Shown here in pieces: positions 25,962-28,424 of a stretch of DNA of 28,424 bases. The notes below the pieces were generated by a model. That model made no database searches, was not told the origin of the DNA, and saw only the letters and a program-made list of their open reading frames with translations. The stretch covers positions 1 through 28,424 of the forward strand of contig DATCYZ010000114.1 of assembly GCA_036526195.1 (NCBI GenBank), read 5' to 3'. Each line of letters opens with the position of its first letter. The stretch's first letter is position 1. Made by a program: the position numbers and the translations under genes. The stretch comes from DATCYZ01 sp036526195 (GTDB lineage: Bacteria > Pseudomonadota > Gammaproteobacteria > Burkholderiales > SG8-39).

Positions 25962-27416
25962 TCAACCTTTGTCGCCGAGGCCGGAGATCGTGACGAAGGA
26001 CGTGCTTTCGCCGCGGCGCACGTGGAACGTGAGGACCGCGTTCTTGTCCAGCGCCTGCAACAGGCGGTTGAGCTGGTCCACCGAGCTCAGGTCGGTATGC
26101 TTGCCCTTGTGCACCAGCGTGAGCAGGATGTCCCCGCGCCGCAACTCCGCCCGCGCGTTCGAGCGCACCTCGCTCACCACCAGCCCGTGCTGCAGCTTGA
26201 GCTCGCGCTTCTGCTCGGCGCTGAGTTCCGCGACCACGATGCCGAGCCGGTTCGGCGCCGCGACCGCAGGCTTGGCCCCGCTCTTCGAAGGCTCGGCCGC
26301 GGCCACGCGATCCTCGCGCAGCTCGCCGACCGTCAGTTCGAGCGTGCGGGGCGCGCCCTTGCGCCACACTTCCATCTGCACCTGGGTGCCCGGTCGCGTG
26401 CCGCCGACGATGCGCGGCAGGTCGCTCGAGCTCTCGACGTTCTTGCCGTTGAAGCGCGTGACGATGTCGCTCGCCAGCACGCCGGCCTTGTCCGCCGGGC
26501 TGCCCTTCTCCACCGAGTTCACCAGGGCGCCGCGTGGGCGGTCCAGGCCGAAGGAGGTGGCCAGGTCCTTGGTCACTTCCTGGATCACGACGCCCATGCG
26601 GCCGCGCGAGACGCGACCGTGGTCACGCAGCTGCTTCTGGATGTCCAGCGCGACGTCGATCGGGATCGCGAACGACAGGCCCATGAAGCCGCCGGTGCGG
26701 CTGTAGATCTGCGAATTGATGCCCACCACCTGACCCTTCATGTCGAACAGCGGACCGCCCGAGTTGCCGGGATTGATCGCGACATCGGTCTGGATGAACG
26801 GGACGAAATTCTCCTGCGGCAGCGAGCGCCCCTTGGCCGAGACGATGCCGGCCGTCACCGTGTTCTCGAAACCGAACGGCGAGCCGATCGCCACCACCCA
26901 TTCACCCACCTTGAGCTTGGACGGGTCGCCGAAGCGGACCGCCGGCAGGCCCTCGGCCTCGATCTTGATCAGCGCGACATCGGTGCGCTTGTCGGCGCCG
27001 ATGACCTTCGCCTTGAACTCGCGCTTGTCGGTGAAGCGGACGGTGATTTCCTCCGCGCCGTCGACGACGTGCGCGTTCGTCAGGATGTAGCCGTCCGCAC
27101 TGATGATGAAGCCGGAGCCGAGCGACCGGCTCTCGCGGGACCCGCCCGGACTGCCCGGCGCCCCGGGGCCGCCCGGTGCGCCGGGCGCGCGCGGGATGAA
27201 GCGGCGGAAGAACTCGAGCATCTCCTCGTCTTCGATCCCCGGAATCTGCGGCAGGCCGGCGCTGCGCCGCACCTGCTGCGTGGTGCTGATATTGACCACC
27301 GCAGCGCCCTGCTCTTCGACGAGCCGGGTGAAATCGGGCAGGTCCCGGCCCTGCGCCATGGCCGAACCGGTCACGGCGAACGCAAGAATCCAGACCAGAG
27401 TTCTCATATGCGACAT
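25962..27416 (-). CDS. degP: Periplasmic serine protease/chaperone DegP (MucD type)
   Basis: This 484-residue HtrA-family protease is responsible for envelope protein quality control. The signal peptide MSHMRTLVWILAFAVTGSAMA is probably cleaved after residue 21. The catalytic triad is His116 (LTNAHVVDG), Asp146 (RTDVALIKI) and Ser219 (NPGNSGGPLFDMKGQVVGIN). Two PDZ domains follow (about 270-360 and 395-480). A Gly/Pro-rich loop at 76-92 precedes the protease core. The ATG at 27416 has AAGGAAA about 8 nt upstream. An ATG at 27449 would spoil the signal peptide. Its position after rseB fits the sigma-E regulatory locus, where DegP degrades misfolded proteins that signal through RseB. Confidence 0.96.
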   Translation of the reverse strand: MSHMRTLVWILAFAVTGSAMAQGRDLPDFTRLVEEQGAAVVNISTTQQVRRSAGLPQIPGIEDEEMLEFFRRFIPRAPGAPGGPGAPGSPGGSRESRSLGSGFIISADGYILTNAHVVDGAEEITVRFTDKREFKAKVIGADKRTDVALIKIEAEGLPAVRFGDPSKLKVGEWVVAIGSPFGFENTVTAGIVSAKGRSLPQENFVPFIQTDVAINPGNSGGPLFDMKGQVVGINSQIYSRTGGFMGLSFAIPIDVALDIQKQLRDHGRVSRGRMGVVIQEVTKDLATSFGLDRPRGALVNSVEKGSPADKAGVLASDIVTRFNGKNVESSSDLPRIVGGTRPGTQVQMEVWRKGAPRTLELTVGELREDRVAAAEPSKSGAKPAVAAPNRLGIVVAELSAEQKRELKLQHGLVVSEVRSNARAELRRGDILLTLVHKGKHTDLSSVDQLNRLLQALDKNAVLTFHVRRGESTSFVTISGLGDKG

Positions 27417-27507
27417 GGAGTGTTTCCTTTTGAGTACGGAGTACGGCATTCAAGGCCTGTGCCAGCTTGCCTGTCGCGAAGGCTTCGACCCTCGCGTCGC
27501 CGCGGGG

Positions 27508-28424
27508 TCATTGAGGCCGTCGATAGCGGACCTGTTCGGCAACCCGTTGCACGCTGGCCGCAGGGGCCTCCCCGACCACGGTCACCACATGGTCGGCAAC
27601 TTCACGGCGAAAGATATGGATGCCACCGACGCTCGCCAGTCCATGCCTCACCGGTTCGCCGCCGGCGCGCGCGGCCTCGATGAACACGGACACCGCCGCG
27701 AGCCCGTCGGAGTAGACCACCTGGCTCACGGGGCGCGCTTCGCGCAGCATGCGCGTGACCTCCACGATCTTGCGAAACCCCGGCAGGTTCGGCGTGACGC
27801 TCCACCCCGCGCGCGCGAGGTCGGCCGGCTTCACCCTGGCGTCCTCGACCCGCCAGTCCGCCCGCGCCTGCGGCGGCAGCACGGCCTCGCGCTTCACGTT
27901 GCCGATGCTGAGCTGGGTGAAGGCGAACATCTCGATGTGCTCGCGCTTCTCGTTGTAGGTGATCGACTTCAGCAGCATGCCGGTCGCCGGATCCGCGCAC
28001 AGCGCGTGCCCGTAGCGCAGTTCGTCCGTCGGGTCGAGCAGGACGAAGCGGCACTCGATGCCCGCCACGCGCGTCCGGCGTCCCAGGGTGACGGTGTAGT
28101 GCGCCGCCAGCTGCGCCGCGCGCTCCGGCACCAGCGCGGGAAAGCCGCGCGCCTCGCCCTGACGATCCATCTTCAGCGTCCGGGTCTGCGGCAGGTAGCA
28201 GCGCACCCCCTCGTTGGACCGGAAAATCTCGCGGGGTTCACCGTCAAGGACCTCAAGCCGCTCCAGCCCGCCGTCCCGACCGGCCAGCCGGGTGATGCGC
28301 GAGGTCTCGCTACGCGTGCCTTGCTGGTAGATGAAGGTTCCGGTGTACGAAAGGTTCTGCGTCGCCTCGTAGATCTTGCGCAGGAACGTGAGTGCTTCGG
28401 GCGTGGTTTGCCCCTGCGCGTACG
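27508..28424 (-). CDS. rseB: Sigma-E regulatory protein RseB/MucB (N-terminus outside window)
   Basis: The frame is open to the window edge, so the gene is missing its start; about 305 residues are visible. The first ones, reading YAQGQTTPEALTFLRKIYEA, probably lie just after the signal-peptide cleavage site. RseB signatures follow: NLSYTGTFIYQQGTRSETSRITR, LEVLDGEPREIFRSNEGVRCYLP, then GIECRFVLLDPTDELRYGHALCADPATGMLLKS and a C-terminal domain ending VVTVVGEAPAASVQRVAEQVRYRRP. RseB binds the periplasmic part of the anti-sigma factor RseA and blocks its proteolysis until lipids or lipopolysaccharide displace it. The next gene is degP after a 91-nt gap. Confidence 0.94.
   Translation of the reverse strand, partial: YAQGQTTPEALTFLRKIYEATQNLSYTGTFIYQQGTRSETSRITRLAGRDGGLERLEVLDGEPREIFRSNEGVRCYLPQTRTLKMDRQGEARGFPALVPERAAQLAAHYTVTLGRRTRVAGIECRFVLLDPTDELRYGHALCADPATGMLLKSITYNEKREHIEMFAFTQLSIGNVKREAVLPPQARADWRVEDARVKPADLARAGWSVTPNLPGFRKIVEVTRMLREARPVSQVVYSDGLAAVSVFIEAARAGGEPVRHGLASVGGIHIFRREVADHVVTVVGEAPAASVQRVAEQVRYRRPQ

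Noticed and set aside
27417..27507. Sigma-E promoter directly upstream of degP
   Set aside because: TCAAA occurs near 27427, but no GGAACTT-like -35 lies at the right distance. degP is more likely transcribed with rseB or from a promoter I cannot define.

Overview
The window is about 28.4 kb of GC-rich DNA from a betaproteobacterium, probably Burkholderiales-like. The evidence is the minus-strand order rseB-degP-(glutaredoxin-like)-lepA-lepB-DUF4845-rnc-era-recO-pdxJ-acpS-nagZ, followed by uvrC-pgsA-tRNA-Gly-tRNA-Cys, which is a recognised proteobacterial chromosomal arrangement. I see no transposase, integrase, phage gene or CRISPR array. I recognise 30 protein genes (two cut by the window edges) and three tRNAs.

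Left part (1-9873), accessory catabolism. After the end of an ankyrin-repeat gene and a DUF1178 gene comes a plus-strand operon: a NicX-like ring-cleavage dioxygenase, an alpha/beta hydrolase, an acyl-CoA dehydrogenase-family flavoprotein and an acyl-CoA ligase. It converges, with a 25-bp coding overlap, on a minus-strand block. That block holds the ABC-F ATPase YbiT and, upstream, a tightly coupled three-gene operon: 3-hydroxyanthranilate 3,4-dioxygenase, ACMS decarboxylase and a 2-keto-4-pentenoate hydratase-like enzyme. The dioxygenase starts 17 nt after the 3' CCA of tRNA-Leu(UAA). Together the two operons look like parts of a pathway for N-heterocyclic or aminophenol-type aromatics, such as tryptophan/3-hydroxyanthranilate or hydroxypyridine-like compounds. 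The aldehyde dehydrogenase, deaminase and 4-oxalocrotonate decarboxylase expected between ACMS decarboxylase and the hydratase are not in the window.

Middle (9978-14716), plus strand. A two-subunit thiamine-diphosphate 2-oxoacid decarboxylase (sulfopyruvate/phosphonopyruvate decarboxylase-like) is followed by a three-component TRAP transporter whose binding protein resembles the 2-oxoacid-binding protein TakP. This suggests import and decarboxylation of a 2-oxo acid. The block lies exactly between tRNA-Leu and tRNA-Cys. In Escherichia coli these tRNAs are contiguous in the order pgsA-glyW-cysT-leuZ, so the block looks like an insertion into an old tRNA array.

Right part (14717-28424), core genes. 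tRNA-Cys, tRNA-Gly, pgsA and uvrC are followed by efp on the opposite strand. Then comes the long minus-strand run of housekeeping genes with short gaps or 4-nt overlaps, from nagZ back to a partial rseB. EF-P is unusual: it resembles alphaproteobacterial EF-P but carries Arg at the modification loop, and no earP lies beside it. Notable non-coding structures are a 34-bp perfect palindrome between dctP and dctQ, a 20-bp palindrome over the predicted ybiT -35 element, a terminator-like hairpin touching the lepA start codon, and an AT-rich 16-bp palindrome between efp and nagZ.
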